In this document: piece after piece, positions 35,144 to 43,082 of the stretch
Position numbering within the stretch: position 1 is the first letter of the stretch
How the letters are laid out: the number at the start of each line of letters is the position of its first letter
Origin: VRUE01 sp963702575
Lineage (GTDB): Bacteria; Actinomycetota; Thermoleophilia; Solirubrobacterales; 70-9
Assembly (NCBI GenBank): GCA_963702575.1
Contig: CAVPCU010000003.1
Location: 62,001-126,000 of the forward strand
DNA length: 64,000 nucleotides
Reading direction: 5' to 3'
Translations under genes and position numbers: made by a program
Notes under the pieces: model-generated
What the model was told of the DNA's origin: nothing
The model's input: only the letters and a program-made list of their open reading frames with translations
The model's database searches: none

Positions 35144-35180
35144 GAATCGGCCGCCAGAGATGGCGGTCGATTCTCTTTTG
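35144..35180 (+). terminator. Rho-independent-like terminator
   Basis: GAATCGGCCGCCA (35144-35156), loop GAGA, TGGCGGTCGATTC (35161-35173), one G-T pair, then TCTTTTG. A weaker hairpin TGGTCCCT/AGGGACCA (35100-35139) precedes it. It would end a plus-strand transcript from ppx or from the RNA candidate. Confidence 0.7.
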
Positions 35181-35226
35181 TGGCGACGTCGGCCATGGCT
35201 GGCCAGCCGGCCAGCTTTCCCCGCTC

Positions 35227-36855
35227 TCAAGCCAGATTCGACTTGCGCGGGTAGACGACCTCGGGGTCGGTGAGGACGTTGATCAGGGTCGGCCGGCCGG
35301 ACTCGAAGGCGCGCTCGAGCGCCGGCCGCAGCTCGCCGGGCTCCCTCACCACGGCCCCCTCGCAGCCCAGCGCCTCGACCACCTTCTCGTAGGGAGTCTC
35401 GGGCCGCAGCTCGGCGGCCACCGAGTAGCCGTATAGGAACTTCATCGGGTGGTGCTCGAGCGCCCAGATGCCGTTGTTGCCCATCACGCCGACCACAGGC
35501 ACGCCGTGACGCGCCAAAGTGTCGAACTCCATGCCCGCGAAGCCGAAGGCGCCATCGCCGAGCAGGAGACAGACCTGACGCTCCGGATGGGCCAGCTTGG
35601 CGCCGAGCGCCTGCCCGGGGCCGGCGCCGAGGCAGCCGAAGGGCCCCGGGTCCATCCAGCAGCCCGGCCGGTAGGTGTCGACGAAGCGGCCGGCGTAGGA
35701 GACGAAGTCGCCGCCATCGCCGACGACGATCGCGTCGCGCTCGAGCACCTCGCCCAGCTCCCTGTAGACGCGCACCGGGTGAAGCGGCGAGCGCGAGTCG
35801 TTCAGCTCCGCCTGCTCGGCGGCGCGCTTCTCGGCCTCGACCTCGCGCAGGCTCGCCAGCCAGGCGTCGCTGCGGCGCGGCGAGCCGGCGACCGACTCGG
35901 CGATCGCCGCCAGGGTCGGCGCGAGCGCGCCGACCAGGTCGACGTCGGGCGCCCGGTTGGCGCTCAGCTCGTTCGGCGCCGGGTCGAGCCGGATCAGCTT
36001 CGTCTCCTCGCCGAAGCTCCCGCCGAAGCCGAGCCGGAAGTCGAGCGGCACGCCGACGACGAGCGCCACGTCGGCGCCCTTCAGCCCCGCCCCCCGGGCC
36101 CGGCTGAAGGCCAGCTCGTGGTCGGCGGGCAGGCAGCCGCGGCCGAGCCCGTTGAGGAAGACCGGGATGCCGAGCGCCTCGGCCAGCGCCCGCAGCTCGT
36201 CCTCGCCGCGGCCCCAGTAGAGGCCGCTGCCGGCCATGATCGCCGGCCGCTCCGCGGCGGCCAGCAGCGCCGCGGCCTCCTCCACCCCCTCCAAATCAGA
36301 CGTGCCGTCGCTCGAGTGCCCATATGGGTCGCTAAGAGGCGGCACGTCGGGCTCGGCCTCGGTGAAGACGACGTCGAGCGGGTAGTCGACGAAGGTCGGG
36401 CCGAAGGGCGCGCTCAGCGCCAGGTCGAGCGCCGCAGCGGTCAGCTCGCCGATCCGCCCCGGCTCCTTCGCCGTCTCCGCCGACTTGACCAGCGGCGAGA
36501 CGAACGGCAGGTGGTCGATCTCCTGCAGCGAGCCGGAGCCCCAGCGCAGCTCGGGCGCCCGCCCGCCGAGCACGCAGACCGGCGAGCAGTTTGCCTGGGC
36601 GCCGGCGATCGCGCTGATCCCGTTGGTCACCCCCGGCCCCGCCGTCAGCGCCGCCACCCCAACCCGCCGCGTCGCCTTGGCGAAGCCCTCGGCGGCGAAC
36701 ACCGCCGACTGCTCGTGCCGCACGTCGACGATCTCGATCCCCTCGGCCCTGCAGCCGTCGTAGATCGAGAACAGGTGCCCACCCGACAACGTGAAGAGAT
36801 GACTGACGCCCCGCGACTTCAACGCCCTCGCAACGATGCGCCCCCCGTGGTCCAT
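35227..36855 (-). CDS. Thiamine-diphosphate-dependent enzyme (acetolactate synthase-like)
   Basis: A 542-residue ThDP enzyme. The N-terminal PYR domain has VRHEQSAVFAAEGFAKATRRVG (catalytic Glu) near residue 48 and TAGPGVTNGISAIAGAQ. The middle domain follows, and the C-terminal PP domain has VGDGGDF and the ThDP motif LLLGDGAFGFAGMEFDTL...VMGNNGIW near 440-470. Relatives include acetolactate synthase, oxalyl-CoA decarboxylase and 2-hydroxyacyl-CoA lyase; no regulatory subunit gene is adjacent, so a biosynthetic acetolactate role is less likely. The linker between the first two domains carries an in-frame palindromic insert (36299-36348) encoding PYGHSSDGTS. The start ATG lies 23 bases from tRNA-Leu. 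Confidence 0.87.
   Translation of the reverse strand: MDHGGRIVARALKSRGVSHLFTLSGGHLFSIYDGCRAEGIEIVDVRHEQSAVFAAEGFAKATRRVGVAALTAGPGVTNGISAIAGAQANCSPVCVLGGRAPELRWGSGSLQEIDHLPFVSPLVKSAETAKEPGRIGELTAAALDLALSAPFGPTFVDYPLDVVFTEAEPDVPPLSDPYGHSSDGTSDLEGVEEAAALLAAAERPAIMAGSGLYWGRGEDELRALAEALGIPVFLNGLGRGCLPADHELAFSRARGAGLKGADVALVVGVPLDFRLGFGGSFGEETKLIRLDPAPNELSANRAPDVDLVGALAPTLAAIAESVAGSPRRSDAWLASLREVEAEKRAAEQAELNDSRSPLHPVRVYRELGEVLERDAIVVGDGGDFVSYAGRFVDTYRPGCWMDPGPFGCLGAGPGQALGAKLAHPERQVCLLLGDGAFGFAGMEFDTLARHGVPVVGVMGNNGIWALEHHPMKFLYGYSVAAELRPETPYEKVVEALGCEGAVVREPGELRPALERAFESGRPTLINVLTDPEVVYPRKSNLA
36299..36348. repeat. In-frame palindromic repeat, copy A
   Basis: Arms GACGTGCCG (36299-36307) and CGGCACGTC (36340-36348), with CCCATATGGG near the centre. 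The 27 bases 36299-36325 match 45059-45085 with one mismatch. It lies inside the ThDP-enzyme gene and adds YGHSSDGTS in frame. Confidence 0.8.
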
Positions 36856-36877
36856 GGCGCGCGAGCCTAGTCGAGAG

Positions 36878-36963
36878 TGCCCGGGGCGGGACTCGAACCC
36901 GCAAGCCCCCTGAGGGGCAGCGCATTTTAAGTGCGCCGCTTTTGCCAGTTTCGCCACCCGGGC
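36878..36963 (-). tRNA. tRNA-Leu (TAA)
   Basis: An 86-base class II tRNA: acceptor GCCCGGG/CCCGGGC, anticodon arm GCGCA-CTTAAAA-TGCGC with anticodon TAA, a long variable arm (TGCCCCTCAGGGGGCT) and T-arm GCGGGTTCGAGTCCCGC. The discriminator is A and CCA is not encoded. It is divergent from the sigma factor gene. Confidence 0.95.
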
Positions 36964-37101
36964 AGGAGCGATGGTATCCGCCCGTTTCGGGATGGATAAA
37001 CCGCGCCTAAATCTTTGGCCAGAGCGCAACTCCCGCGTTGCTACGGTGTCTCTACTTACGAAGACAAGGCCATACGCAACGCCTTCCCTGGAGAGTGCAG
37101 C

Positions 37102-38658
37102 TTGGAGGCATCGGCTCTAACCCACGCCAGTCAGCGCGGACTTCTCGCCCGCCGCTCGCCGCTACTGAAGCTGCAGGGCGACCCCCGCCTGATCGCGATG
37201 GCCCGCAGCGGCAACGCCGGCGCCTTCGAGACGATCGTCGACCGCTACCAGGGCCGCCTGCTCGGCTTCTGCCGGCAGATGCTGGGCTCGACCGAGGACG
37301 CCGAGGACGTCCTCCAGGAGGTCTTCGTCAACGCCTACCGGGCGATGCTCGCCGACGAGCGCGAGATCAACCTGCGGCCGTGGCTCTACCGGATCGCCCG
37401 CAACCGCTGCCTCAACCTCCTGCGCAAGCCGACCGCCGACGCGCAGGAATCGATGGACATGGTGCCGATCGTCGAGGCCGCCTCGACCGCCGAGAAGGTC
37501 CACAACCGCGAGGAGTTCCGCCAGCTGATCGACGACGTCGGCAAGCTGCCGGAGACGCAGCGCACGGCGCTGCTGCTGCGCGAGATGGACGCGATGTCCT
37601 ACGAGGAAATCGCGTCCGCGATGGACACCAGCGTGCCCTCGGTCAAGTCGCTCCTGGTCAGGGCGCGGATCGCGCTCGCCGAGGCGAGCCAGGCCCGCCA
37701 GCTGACCTGCGGCGAAGTGCAGCTCGAACTGGCCGAGGCGGCGGAGGGCCTGCGCAAGGTCTCCGGCCCGGTGCGGCGCCACGTCCGCGAGTGCGAGGGC
37801 TGTGCCGACTTCCGCAGCCAGGTGCGCTCCAACGAGAAGGCGCTGGCGGCGCTCGCCCCGGTCGGGCCGCTGCTGGCGCTGAAAGGCCTCTTCCTCTCCA
37901 AGCTGGGGATCGGCGGGGCCGGTGGCAGCGGCGGGGGGGCCGGTGCCGGATCGGCCGCCGGCGCAGGCGCCGCCGCGAGCGCCGGGGCGACGACGGCCGC
38001 CGGCGGCGCCGCCGGCGGGCTCGGCGCAGCGCTGAGCGGCAGCAGCGCCGCCAGCGGGATCGGCGCGATCGGCGGCGCGATCGGAACCAAGGCCGTGGCC
38101 GGCGTCGTCACCGCCGCGGTGCTCACCGCCGGCGCGGTCGAGGTCAACCAGCGGGTCGAAACGCCGCCGGCGCCGAGGGCGTCTGCGGCGACGCACGTGA
38201 CGATGCGCCAGGCGCCGCCGCTGGCGCTCGCTACGCGCCAGGCAGTCGCCGCTCCACCGCAACCCGAGGCTGCGCCCGCGCCGGCTCCGGCCGCGGAACC
38301 CCCCGCGCCGGTCGAACCGGCCCCGGTCGCGGCCGACCCCCAGCCGGTTGAAGGAGTCGCCGGGCAGTCGAACTCCGGCGAGGACGAAGCCGCCGCGCCG
38401 CCCGAAACCACTTCGAAGCTGACCGCGGCGAAGCCGCCGGTCGCCGCCGGCGCGCCCGAAGGCAGCGAAACCGTCGTCGTCACCGTCGGGGCGAAACCGG
38501 CAAGCCCGCCGGCCCCGCCGGCCGAAGGCAGCACGCCTCCGCCGACCGAAAGCACGCCGCCACCGGCCGAAGCCACCCCTCCTCCGAGCGAACCCCCCGC
38601 CCCCGCTGAAGGCGGCTCGGAACCGGCGCCGAGCGAACCCGCCCCGGCGGGCGAATAG
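37102..38658 (+). CDS. ECF sigma factor fused to zinc-finger, membrane helix and proline-rich tail
   Basis: A 518-residue protein. Sigma region 2 spans about residues 40-110 (FETIVDRYQGRLLGFCRQML, EDAEDVLQEVFVNAYR, RPWLYRIARNRCLNLLR) and region 4 about 145-200 (LPETQRTALLLREMDAMSYEEIA, TSVPSVKSLLVRARIALAEA). HVRECEGC at 227-234 is the H-x3-C-x2-C motif of anti-sigma zinc fingers. Gly/Ala-rich sequence and a hydrophobic helix (about 318-350) lead into an outside Pro/Ala/Glu-rich tail of 165 residues. It would be a membrane-held sigma factor carrying its own anti-sigma part. TTG 37102 is preferred because GGAGAG lies upstream; an in-frame TTG at 37015 is possible. The release mechanism is unknown. 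Confidence 0.82.
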   Translation: MEASALTHASQRGLLARRSPLLKLQGDPRLIAMARSGNAGAFETIVDRYQGRLLGFCRQMLGSTEDAEDVLQEVFVNAYRAMLADEREINLRPWLYRIARNRCLNLLRKPTADAQESMDMVPIVEAASTAEKVHNREEFRQLIDDVGKLPETQRTALLLREMDAMSYEEIASAMDTSVPSVKSLLVRARIALAEASQARQLTCGEVQLELAEAAEGLRKVSGPVRRHVRECEGCADFRSQVRSNEKALAALAPVGPLLALKGLFLSKLGIGGAGGSGGGAGAGSAAGAGAAASAGATTAAGGAAGGLGAALSGSSAASGIGAIGGAIGTKAVAGVVTAAVLTAGAVEVNQRVETPPAPRASAATHVTMRQAPPLALATRQAVAAPPQPEAAPAPAPAAEPPAPVEPAPVAADPQPVEGVAGQSNSGEDEAAAPPETTSKLTAAKPPVAAGAPEGSETVVVTVGAKPASPPAPPAEGSTPPPTESTPPPAEATPPPSEPPAPAEGGSEPAPSEPAPAGE

Positions 38659-38676
38659 CCCGCCGCCCCTCGCCGC

Positions 38677-39603
38677 TCAGCCCAGGCCGATCACTTTCAG
38701 CCGCCTCATCAGGCAGGTACCGGCGAACTTGCGGGTCTGCTCGAGCGAGTAGCCGAACAGCTCGTAGTCCTCGTCCTCCGGAGCCCAGGGCGGCGAGAGC
38801 ACCTTGTCGGCAAGCGGCAGCGACTCCTCCAGCGTGCGCTGGATCGCCTGCTTGTAGCGGTCGTCCTCGTGCGCCTTCTCGCGCAGGAAGACCGAGCCGA
38901 AGGCGACGTGGCGGTGCTCGTCGCGGGCGACGTTCTGAAAGCCCTCGACGAAGGCCGGCAGCGTCCCCTCGCGTTCGTTGAAGTCCATGATGAAGTGCTG
39001 GCCGGTGAGGGCCAGCATCCCCTCGATCACCATGTGGTAGAGCGTCACCGCCTCGACCAGCGCCTCGGTGTCCTCGGGCTCGGCGGAGAGCCGGTCGGTG
39101 CGCTCCTTCAGCATCCCGTCGAAGAGGCGGCCGAAGCTCTCGTTGAGGTGCTCGGAGGTCTCGGCCAGCATCTCGGAGAGCCCGTCGGCCTCGAGCACGC
39201 CGACCTCGCGGTAGAAGCGCTCGAAGAAGCGCACGTGGCGCGCCTCGTCGGCGATCTGCGTGCAGAGGAAGATTTTCTGGTCCTCGGTCGGGGCGGCGCG
39301 CATGATCGGCCCCAGCTCCTCGGCGACCTTCTGCTCGCCGATGAAGAACGAGGACAGCCCGTACATCCGCTGGAAGCGCTCCTCGGCGCCGATCCGCTCG
39401 TGCCAGTCCTCGCGGTCGCGGCTGAAGTCGAGCTCCTGCGTCTGCCACTGCTGGCGCTCCCAAAGCGAGTAGAGCTCCTCGTAGCTGAGCAGCTTGATCT
39501 CCGAGGTGCGGTCGGCCGCCTCGTTCAGCGCCGGATCCGCGGTGGCCTGGAAGTCGGCCCGCTCGGTCCTCGGCTGGGTCCCGGTCGCCTCTTTGGCCTC
39601 CAT
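38677..39603 (-). CDS. R2-like ligand-binding oxidase (R2lox family)
   Basis: A 308-residue ferritin-like protein. The metal-binding helices carry ADEARHVRFFERF near residue 110 and VARDEHRHVAFG near 215, with Glu in other helices (EQKVAEELG, YHMVIEGML). Length and pattern fit R2lox, the Mn/Fe oxidase homologous to the ribonucleotide reductase R2 subunit, rather than true NrdB; no large-subunit gene is near. R2lox binds a long-chain fatty acid and oxidises its surroundings; the physiological substrate is unknown. ATG 39603 is the start; an upstream reading is antisense to other genes. The metallo-hydrolase gene ends 5 bases upstream. Confidence 0.85.
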   Translation of the reverse strand: MEAKEATGTQPRTERADFQATADPALNEAADRTSEIKLLSYEELYSLWERQQWQTQELDFSRDREDWHERIGAEERFQRMYGLSSFFIGEQKVAEELGPIMRAAPTEDQKIFLCTQIADEARHVRFFERFYREVGVLEADGLSEMLAETSEHLNESFGRLFDGMLKERTDRLSAEPEDTEALVEAVTLYHMVIEGMLALTGQHFIMDFNEREGTLPAFVEGFQNVARDEHRHVAFGSVFLREKAHEDDRYKQAIQRTLEESLPLADKVLSPPWAPEDEDYELFGYSLEQTRKFAGTCLMRRLKVIGLG

Positions 39604-39608
39604 CGCCC

Positions 39609-40322
39609 TCACACGGTAGTCGTCTCTCCCGGTTTCAGCAAGACGACGCGCGAGGAGGTCTTCGACTCGACCTCGGCCTTGAAGGCCCCGCTGTCGATCT
39701 CGATCGCGGGGAAGGTGTCGTAGTGCATCGGGATCACCGTCGGGGCACCGACGAACTCGGCGGCAACGACCCCGTCGCTGCGGTCCATCGTGTAGTGGCC
39801 GCCGACCGGCAGCATCGCGACGTCGATCCGATTGCGCTGCGCGATCAGCTTCATGTCGCTGAAGAGGCAGGTGTCGCCGGCGTGGTAGACGGTGACCCCG
39901 CCGATCGAGATCAGCAGGCCCGCCGCGGTGCCGATCACGGTGCCGGTGGTCGGGCTGAAGGGGGTCTCGGCGGAGCCGGCGATCGTGCTCGTGTGCCAGG
40001 CGGGCACCAGCTTGATCCAGCCCCAGTCGAACTCGACGGTCCCGCCGAGATTGGGGTCGTCGACGTTCTCGACGCCGTGGCCTTCGAGCCATTTGGCGAT
40101 CTCTACGACCGCCACGCAGTGGGCGCCGGTGCGCTTGGCGACCGGGACGGCGTCGGCCATGTGGTCGGCGTGGCCGTGGGAGATCGCGATGTGGGTCGGC
40201 TCGACCTCCTCCGCGCTCGCCACCGCCGCCGGGTTGTTGGGCTTCAGGAACGGGTCGACCAGCACCGTCGTCTCGCCCTCGCTCAGCTCGAAGCACGAGT
40301 GCCCGTGGAACTTGATCTCCAT
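39609..40322 (-). CDS. Metal-dependent hydrolase (UPF0173, metallo-beta-lactamase fold)
   Basis: A 237-residue protein starting MEIKFHGHSCFELSEGETTVLVDPFL. The metal motif SHGHADHMAD (H-x-H-x-D-H) is near residue 49, and VYHAGDTCLF near 150 and IPMHYDTFP near 200 provide further ligands. UPF0173 proteins are small L-ascorbate-lactonase-like hydrolases (UlaG relatives) with unknown substrates. The gene starts 2 bases after the stop of the small gene upstream and probably belongs to one operon with it and the R2lox gene. Confidence 0.9.
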   Translation of the reverse strand: MEIKFHGHSCFELSEGETTVLVDPFLKPNNPAAVASAEEVEPTHIAISHGHADHMADAVPVAKRTGAHCVAVVEIAKWLEGHGVENVDDPNLGGTVEFDWGWIKLVPAWHTSTIAGSAETPFSPTTGTVIGTAAGLLISIGGVTVYHAGDTCLFSDMKLIAQRNRIDVAMLPVGGHYTMDRSDGVVAAEFVGAPTVIPMHYDTFPAIEIDSGAFKAEVESKTSSRVVLLKPGETTTV

Positions 40323-40324
40323 CG

Positions 40325-40660
40325 TCAGCTCTCTCCTTCCGGTGTTTGGCGTTCTGCCGCGTCCAGCTCTTCCTTCAGTGCCCAGCCGACCGCGACGCCA
40401 ACCATCATCCCCATCCGCGCCTCCTCGGCGAGCAGCGTCCGCACCGCGGCGATCCGCTGCTCGGGGTCGGGGACGGTGGCGGCGCGCAGCGTCTCCGCGT
40501 CGTGGGCCTCGCCGAACCAGCCGCCCTCGGCGAGGGCGGCGGCGAGCAGGCGCTGCAGGCTGGGCGCCGCCCGGGCGACCGCGGTCTCCGCCTCGGCGAA
40601 GCGCCCGGCCTCGGCGAGGCGCTCGATCGCCGCCTCCAACCGCTCGTCGTCGGGCTGCAT
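40325..40660 (-). CDS. Hypothetical protein (111 residues)
   Basis: Helical protein starting MQPDDERLEAAIERLAEAGRFAEAETAVARAAPSLQRLLAAAL, possibly a short TPR-like helix pair, then EQRIAAVRTLLAEEARMGMMVGVAVGWALKEEL. It lies 2 bases ahead of the metal-dependent hydrolase gene. No family is recognised. Codon pattern and tight spacing support it as real. Confidence 0.6.
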   Translation of the reverse strand: MQPDDERLEAAIERLAEAGRFAEAETAVARAAPSLQRLLAAALAEGGWFGEAHDAETLRAATVPDPEQRIAAVRTLLAEEARMGMMVGVAVGWALKEELDAAERQTPEGES

Positions 40661-40669
40661 GCGCGCAGG

Positions 40670-41434
40670 CTATTCGTGGCTGCGCAGCGTCGCCGCGGCC
40701 AGGCCGGCGAGGCCGCCGACGGCGCCGCCGGCGAGGCCGGCGAAGACATCGGCCGTCGACTCGAAGATCGGCAGGGCGAGGAGGACGGCCGCGGCGACCG
40801 CGACGGCGATCGGGTCGTACTCCTGGTCGATCGCCTGGTGGGCCTCGGCGCGGCGGATCGCGAACCAGGCGGCGAGCGCGCCGAGCGCGATCCCGTTGCC
40901 GCCGGCGATCGTGACGACGTCGCCTTGGGCGTTGGCGATGCCTCCCGCGGCGAGCATGCCGAGCGAGCCGCAGGCGACCAGCAGCAGGCCGGTAGGCCCG
41001 CTGCCGAGGCGCCGCTCGACCCCGGCGCCGAAGATCGCCAGGCCGACCGCGACGACGAAGAGGTAGCCGACGTCGGCGTAGGCGAAGGGCGCCGTGAGGT
41101 AGCGCCACCATTCCCCCTCGATCGGCACCGTGAGGCCGCCGAGCGAGGCGACGGACTTGCCGCTCGCCTGCAGGAAGATCAGCAGGATCGCCGGGGCGAG
41201 GATCGCGGCGATCGTCGCGTAGGGCCGGTGCTCGCCGGCGCCGCCTGGGAGGCGGATGCGAAGCAGGCGGCGGGCGGGACTGCGGCGCGGCTTGGCCTCG
41301 AGCCCGTCGCCCCGCCGTTCGAGCTGCGGCGCGCGCTTGCGCAGCCGGGCGCCGCAGTAGGGGCACTCGGTGACGTAGGGACTGACCTCGGAGCCGCAGT
41401 TCTTGCAGATGACGCTGAGCTCAGTCTCGCTCAT
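40670..41434 (-). CDS. Rhomboid-like membrane protein with zinc ribbon, catalytic residues missing
   Basis: A 254-residue protein. The N-terminus has a zinc ribbon (CKNCGSEVSPYVTECPYCGARL, residues 10-31). A six-helix rhomboid core follows (GEWWRYLTAPFAYADVGYLF near 105, then GNGIALGALAAWFAIRR). In active rhomboids the GxSG serine sits where GGNGIALG is found here, and the His helix reads ADVFAGLAGGAVGG without His. It therefore looks like an inactive rhomboid (iRhom-like) that may bind rather than cut membrane proteins. ATG 41434 is the start of the zinc-ribbon protein. It is convergent with none and divergent from the aldolase gene. Confidence 0.75.
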   Translation of the reverse strand: MSETELSVICKNCGSEVSPYVTECPYCGARLRKRAPQLERRGDGLEAKPRRSPARRLLRIRLPGGAGEHRPYATIAAILAPAILLIFLQASGKSVASLGGLTVPIEGEWWRYLTAPFAYADVGYLFVVAVGLAIFGAGVERRLGSGPTGLLLVACGSLGMLAAGGIANAQGDVVTIAGGNGIALGALAAWFAIRRAEAHQAIDQEYDPIAVAVAAAVLLALPIFESTADVFAGLAGGAVGGLAGLAAATLRSHE

Positions 41435-41527
41435 GGTGATTCGAGGATAACCCCCCGGGCCCGAGCGCTCGCGGCGCGGCGCCGGTGGCATACTCCGGGG
41501 GCACCCGTCTTTCGAGGAGGAACCAGC

Positions 41528-42448
41528 GTGGAGTTGAAGAGCCTGACCGAGCAGAAATCGCTTCTAGCCGAGCTGGCGCCCGGCAAACGCACCCGCCTGC
41601 GCCGCCTGCTGTTCGAGTTCGGGCCGGGCAACGGGACGCTGATGCTGCTGCCGATCGACCAGGGGATCGAGCACGGGCCGCGCGACTTCTTCCCCAACCC
41701 CGCCTCCAAGGACCCCGACTACCAGTTCCGGCTCGCCGCCGAGGCCGGCTACTCCGCCCTCGCCTGCCAGATCGGCATGGCGAGCAAGTACTACCCCGAC
41801 TACGCCGGCCAGGTGCCGCTGATCCTCAAGGTCAACGGCAAGACCGACATCCCCTCCTCCGCCCACGCGTTCTCGGCCTGCAACGCCAGCGTCGAGGACG
41901 CGGTGCGGCTCGGCGCCGACGCGGTCGGCTACACCCTCTACGTCGGCACGCCGCGCCAGGACGAGGATCTCGCCCAGCTGCGCCGGGTGCGCGAGGACTG
42001 CGACCGGTTCGGCATGCCGCTGATCGTCTGGTCCTACCCGCGCGGCGAAGCGATCGAAGCGAAGGGCGGGCCCTCCTCCTTCTACGCGATCGACTACGCG
42101 GCGCGGATGGCGATGGAGATGGGCGCCGACGTGGTCAAGCTCAACATGCCGAAGATCGACCCCGAGAAGGACAAGGACGCCCCCGCCCCCTACGACGAGA
42201 TGGAAGTCGACGAGGCCGAGGCGATCCGCCACTGCGTCGCCTCGGCGGGCCGCTCGCTGGTCGTCCTCTCCGGCGGCTCGAAGGTCGACGACGAGACCGT
42301 GCTCACCCACTGCCGCGAGATCATGGAGGCGGGCGGCAGCGGCGTGATCTTCGGCCGCAACGTCTGGCAGCGCGAGTGGAACGACGCGCTGGAGATCATC
42401 GCCCAGATCAAGGAGACCCTGCTCTCCAGCGTTCGCCGCATCCCTTAA
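41528..42448 (+). CDS. fbaB: Class I fructose-bisphosphate aldolase (DhnA/FbaB type)
   Basis: A 306-residue aldolase: LMLLPIDQGIEHGPRDF near residue 38, KVNGKTDIP near 100, GYTLYVGTP near 136, PLIVWSYPRG near 165, ADVVKLNMPKID near 197 (Schiff-base Lys region) and VLSGGSKVDDETVL near 250 with GSGVIFGRNVWQR for phosphate binding. It cleaves fructose 1,6-bisphosphate to triose phosphates in glycolysis and the reverse. GTG 41528 is chosen because AGGAGG lies 7 bases before it. Enolase, another glycolysis gene, is 5 kb downstream. After the stop a G/C palindrome (42450-42488) fills the gap to the next gene. Confidence 0.92.
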   Translation: MELKSLTEQKSLLAELAPGKRTRLRRLLFEFGPGNGTLMLLPIDQGIEHGPRDFFPNPASKDPDYQFRLAAEAGYSALACQIGMASKYYPDYAGQVPLILKVNGKTDIPSSAHAFSACNASVEDAVRLGADAVGYTLYVGTPRQDEDLAQLRRVREDCDRFGMPLIVWSYPRGEAIEAKGGPSSFYAIDYAARMAMEMGADVVKLNMPKIDPEKDKDAPAPYDEMEVDEAEAIRHCVASAGRSLVVLSGGSKVDDETVLTHCREIMEAGGSGVIFGRNVWQREWNDALEIIAQIKETLLSSVRRIP

Positions 42449-42487
42449 CAGGGGGGAGAGATTCGCCCTCCCCGCCCTTGAGGGAGG

Positions 42488-43003
42488 GTGCGTGAAACTC
42501 GAGGAGCCTGGGTTGGCAGCGCCGTGCTGCTGGCCGCCGTCGCCCTGATGGTGCTGCGGCCCTGGGAAGGCGGCGGGCCGGCCGAAGCCGGGCCGGCGTC
42601 GGCGACGGTGCCGGTCACCCGGGTGATCGACGGCGACACGATCGAGGTGCGGATCGACGGCGGCTATCAGGACGTGCGGTTGATCGGGGTCGACACGCCG
42701 GAGACGGTCAAGCCCGACACGCCGGTGCAGTGCTTCGGCGAGCGGGCGTCGCACTTCACCAAACGCCTGCTGACGGGACGGCGGGTGCGCCTCGACTTCG
42801 GGGTCGAACGCCACGACGTCTACGGCCGCCTGCTCGCCTACGTCCACCTCGGCCACCGATTCGTCGAGGCGATGCTGGCCCGCCGCGGCCTCGCGCGCAC
42901 GCTGACGATCCCGCCCAACGACCGCTACGCGCCGCTCTTCCACCGGCTTGCGCGCCGCGCCGCTCTGGCTGGCCGCGGGCTCTGGGGCGCCTGCGGGCCG
43001 TGA
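42488..43003 (+). CDS. Secreted thermonuclease (SNase family)
   Basis: A 171-residue nuclease with an N-terminal membrane or signal segment (VGSAVLLAAVALMVLRPW). The SNase core is clear: VTRVIDGDTIEVRIDG near residue 43, VRLIGVDTPET near 62 (Arg and Glu of the site) and DVYGRLLAYVHLG near 110 (second Arg). It hydrolyses DNA and RNA using calcium, here outside the cell or at the membrane. GTG 42488 follows GAGGG. It stands alone between the aldolase and a small membrane-protein gene. Confidence 0.88.
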   Translation: MRETRGAWVGSAVLLAAVALMVLRPWEGGGPAEAGPASATVPVTRVIDGDTIEVRIDGGYQDVRLIGVDTPETVKPDTPVQCFGERASHFTKRLLTGRRVRLDFGVERHDVYGRLLAYVHLGHRFVEAMLARRGLARTLTIPPNDRYAPLFHRLARRAALAGRGLWGACGP

Positions 43004-43082
43004 CGAGGCTCACGCTCGAGTCCCGCAGGGGTTCGTGCGGCTTTGCTACGGTGCCGCGGTGCCTTCTGGGGCCACCCCCTCC

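Noticed and set aside
34808..35226. TPP riboswitch for the ThDP-dependent enzyme
   Set aside because: The gap lies downstream of that gene, and neither CTGAGA nor ACCTGATC is present.
38677..39603. Ribonucleotide reductase small subunit (NrdB)
   Set aside because: Length near 308 residues, the pattern around the second DEHRH helix and the lack of a large-subunit gene favour R2lox.
42450..42488. Third copy of a coding palindrome after the aldolase gene
   Set aside because: It is a simple G/C-rich intergenic hairpin (CCCTCCC/GGGAGGG) with no match to the YGHSSDGTS element.
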